From Apophysomyces variabilis (lineage: Eukaryota > Mucoromycota > Mucoromycetes > Mucorales > Mucoraceae), in the NCBI GenBank assembly GCA_002749535.1, contig MZZL01000051.1:1-64000 (forward strand): a stretch of 64,000 bases of DNA, written 5' to 3'. Below the pieces are notes generated by a model that was given only the letters and a program-made list of their open reading frames with translations, did not search any database and was not told the origin of the DNA. The position numbers were made by a program, and so were the translations under genes. Shown piece by piece: positions 62,112 through 64,000 of this stretch; the stretch's first letter is position 1, and the number at the start of each line of letters is the position of its first letter.

Positions 62112-63509
62112 ATGTCCACCGCTTCGAGCGAGTCCGATTATATCCCTGATTACCATACTTCCAATGCCCGATTCCAACAAAAACTTTTAGAAGCACAACA
62201 AACAGCCGAAGAAAGACAAATAGAAGACGATCTCGTAAGATGAGAGAATCTCAGAAAAACGAAACCTAGTCGGATCTAACGGATAACAAAAGGATCTTCT
62301 CGATGTACGTGAATTGCCTGATTCAGAAGAACAATTGGAAGAGGAAAGAGAGGCCTTATTGGCTGAGGTGCAAGAGGTGGAACAAGAAGTAGCGTCATTA
62401 AGACAACAGTTGGCCCATCGAAAAGCGCGGAGATTACGTGAAGCAACCATTTCCAACATGACGCCTGAAGAACGCGCCAAAGCCGTGGAAGAAGAGGAGC
62501 AGATGCAAGAAGAGGATGATGTTGATAACCTGGATGTCATTTTGTGAGTGCCCATATTTCAACATCCTTCTGTCTGTTCTCTAGGGATACTGATTTGGGG
62601 GCCATCTCGGGATTAACACATATTAGTGATTATCTATTATACGTGGGTGGTGTTCCACTTCCAAAGAATGCAGCCGATATGTCTGGCAGCGATATGATCA
62701 CACCTCATGCCGAATTGCGTGCCAAAGTGAAAAATGACCCAGAGGTTCGATTCTGAAAAGGAAAAAAAAAAAAAGAGAAGAGCCTAATAGTCTTATCGAT
62801 GGCATTCCATGTCCCTTAGGTTCAACGCCAATCCGAATTCACTCATATCCAATTTACCCAAACCGAAAATCGTCTTGTCAGTGATGATGCCCATACGGGT
62901 GAAACGCGTGAATGTGAACTGACCGGTACTTGCTACGAACTCCCCTTCCACCTGGCCTTCGAAGTAACGGGCCCAAATTACGCTGTCAGTAACCTTACCT
63001 TTGAATTGAGCATCGTAATGCAACTCGAGACTGCACCAGTCCTACAACAGTAAGTAAAGCGGGAAGAAACAACGATTGCGTCTTATAACAATGGGCTAAA
63101 AGAAAAGTGATAATAGGATCAAGGATGAATGCGATCTACTTGCTTTTTTCCGATTACTCGTACACTATGCACGATTAGTTGATCAACGTAAATCTGTATT
63201 CGAGGAATTGAAAGAGTGGGCAGAAAGGAACCATTTGCAGGTAGAAGCCATAGCGGATGACAGACTTCGATTTGAAAAGGAAGAGTAAGCTGAATGATGT
63301 TGCTCAGTCTTGAGGTAATTTTATATATCATGGACCATGCTTTGTTGTAGTGATGCTGGGCCTTCTCTTATCCTCTCCTGGACGACTATGGCTCAGCCTT
63401 CAGAGAAAGAGGATGTTGGGGTGAATATATGCGATCGGGTCTTACCCGATATACAGATACAACTTGATTCATGCAAGTAGATTATTTATGATTACTACGG
63501 TAGACCTAA

Positions 63510-63540
<31 letters not shown>

Positions 63541-63795
63541 AGGGGAAANNNNNNNNNNNNNNNNNNNNNNNNNNNNNNNNNNNNNNNNNNNNNNNNNNNN
63601 NNNNNNNNNNNNNNNNNNNNNNNNNNNNNNNNNNNNNNNNNNNTTTTTTTTTTTTTTTTTTTTTGGCTATCAGGGGAAACCAATGACGAAGCGGAGAAAC
63701 AGGAACAATTACGAGAAAAGTTCAAGTGGTTGATCGAGACGAGAGGTGTCTTGACAGCAGTAGAAGTCATTTTGTTTGCTTTATTTGTGGAATAA
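62112..63795 (+). CDS. CENP-P-like inner kinetochore protein (interrupted by assembly gap)
   Basis: Exons 62112-62234, 62293-62543, 62585-62744, 62820-63049, 63117-63284, 63351-63476, then an exon beginning at 63543 that enters the gap, and a last exon 63674-63795. Residues ~40-110 form a coiled coil (EEREALLAEVQEVEQEVASL). The later part resembles CENP-P: LTGTCYELPFHLAFEV, NLTFELSIVMQLE, CDLLAFFRLLVHYARLVDQR, GPSLILSWTTM, and a terminal helix with LREKFKWLIETRGVLTAVEV. These align block by block with my memory of human CENP-P (SGNCHMVTFQLEF, LFMFFRSLHFFVEWFEYRKR, FELVIVWRI, FRTLVGLLGIEAALESL). CENP-P (yeast Ctf19) works with CENP-O/Q/U in the CCAN at centromeres. The start could instead be 62025. 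The exon 3 donor is GTTCGA. Exons on each side of the gap are not in phase without hidden sequence. Confidence 0.65.
63549..63643. other. Assembly gap (95 N) in a poly-T tract
   Basis: Flanked by poly-T on both sides. AGGGGAAA occurs both just before the gap (63541) and again at 63672, so the gap may be a mis-joined duplicate of one intron end. Confidence 0.9.
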
Positions 63796-64000
63796 ATATA
63801 CGGTTAACTTAATTGTGCTATTCGACTAAGTATATAGAAACAGCATGAGTGAAAACATGTTAAACTGCATGCAAATAGAAAGCCAGTCCATTAAACTGGG
63901 TTGTTGCTGAGCGAAACTCCTAGCTCTCGATTTCTGGATGCTCTCCGTCATAGAGATATAAGGGAAATTTCGACATTTTTAACTAAGCCTAGATGTTTAC
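63796..64000. other. Sequence after the CENP-P-like gene
   Basis: AT-rich with an AATAAA-type string right at the stop codon (63791-63796). No feature beyond. Confidence 0.4.

Overview
The window is nuclear DNA from a filamentous fungus, most likely an early-diverging Mucoromycota (Mucorales-like) lineage. This is inferred from gene structure (many short GT-AG introns of about 50-110 nt), pyrimidine-rich leaders in front of several genes, F-box/LRR paralogues in pairs, and gene content (M1 aminopeptidase, PTR2 transporter, Arg2-type N-acetylglutamate synthase, NAD-type mitochondrial carrier, Orc1, UCH37, a CENP-P-like protein). I had no database, so genus is not claimed. Two assembly gaps (39266-40011 and 63549-63643) both sit in poly-T tracts.

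Layout. 1-2.3 kb is repeat debris: a 114-bp near-identical inverted repeat brackets a GC-rich low-complexity block and a frameshifted relic of a protein with a GYCRKS motif, which I compare tentatively with the serine-recombinase fold. 3.9-7.8 kb holds two convergent F-box/LRR paralogues. 8.5-10.4 kb is an eight-exon 3-hydroxyisobutyryl-CoA-hydrolase-like gene with altered active-site residues. 10.4-18.3 kb is gene-poor. 18.6-19.7 kb encodes a four-finger C2H2 protein behind a clear TATA box and long CT-rich leader. 19.7-23.7 kb is low-complexity intergenic DNA. 23.7-27.3 kb is a 13-exon M1 aminopeptidase. 27.3-38.2 kb is a retrotransposon-rich zone: a degraded Ty3/gypsy integrase relic, a cluster of LTR-like pieces, and one full-length Ty3/gypsy element (32547-37960). 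Its gag and pol are intact and appear to be linked by a -1 frameshift site. The element ends 21 bp from a tRNA-Asn gene.

After the first gap the window is gene-dense: a Sel1-repeat protein, a small beta-trefoil (ricin-type) protein with an 18-nt microexon, Orc1 (minus) divergent from UCH37 (plus), a low-complexity Ala/Thr/Pro protein, N-acetylglutamate synthase, a PTR2 peptide transporter, a mitochondrial carrier of the pyridine-nucleotide type, a small Cys-rich membrane protein, and a CENP-P-like kinetochore protein running through the second gap. Most of these are unrelated housekeeping genes with no operon logic. They share themes only loosely: replication/segregation (Orc1, CENP-P-like), nitrogen and peptide use (aminopeptidase, PTR2, Arg2), and ubiquitin turnover (F-box proteins, UCH37).

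Exon boundaries were worked out by hand from GT-AG sites, reading-frame phase and family motifs. All multi-exon models given keep frame throughout except the CENP-P-like gene, where the gap hides part of the coding sequence.
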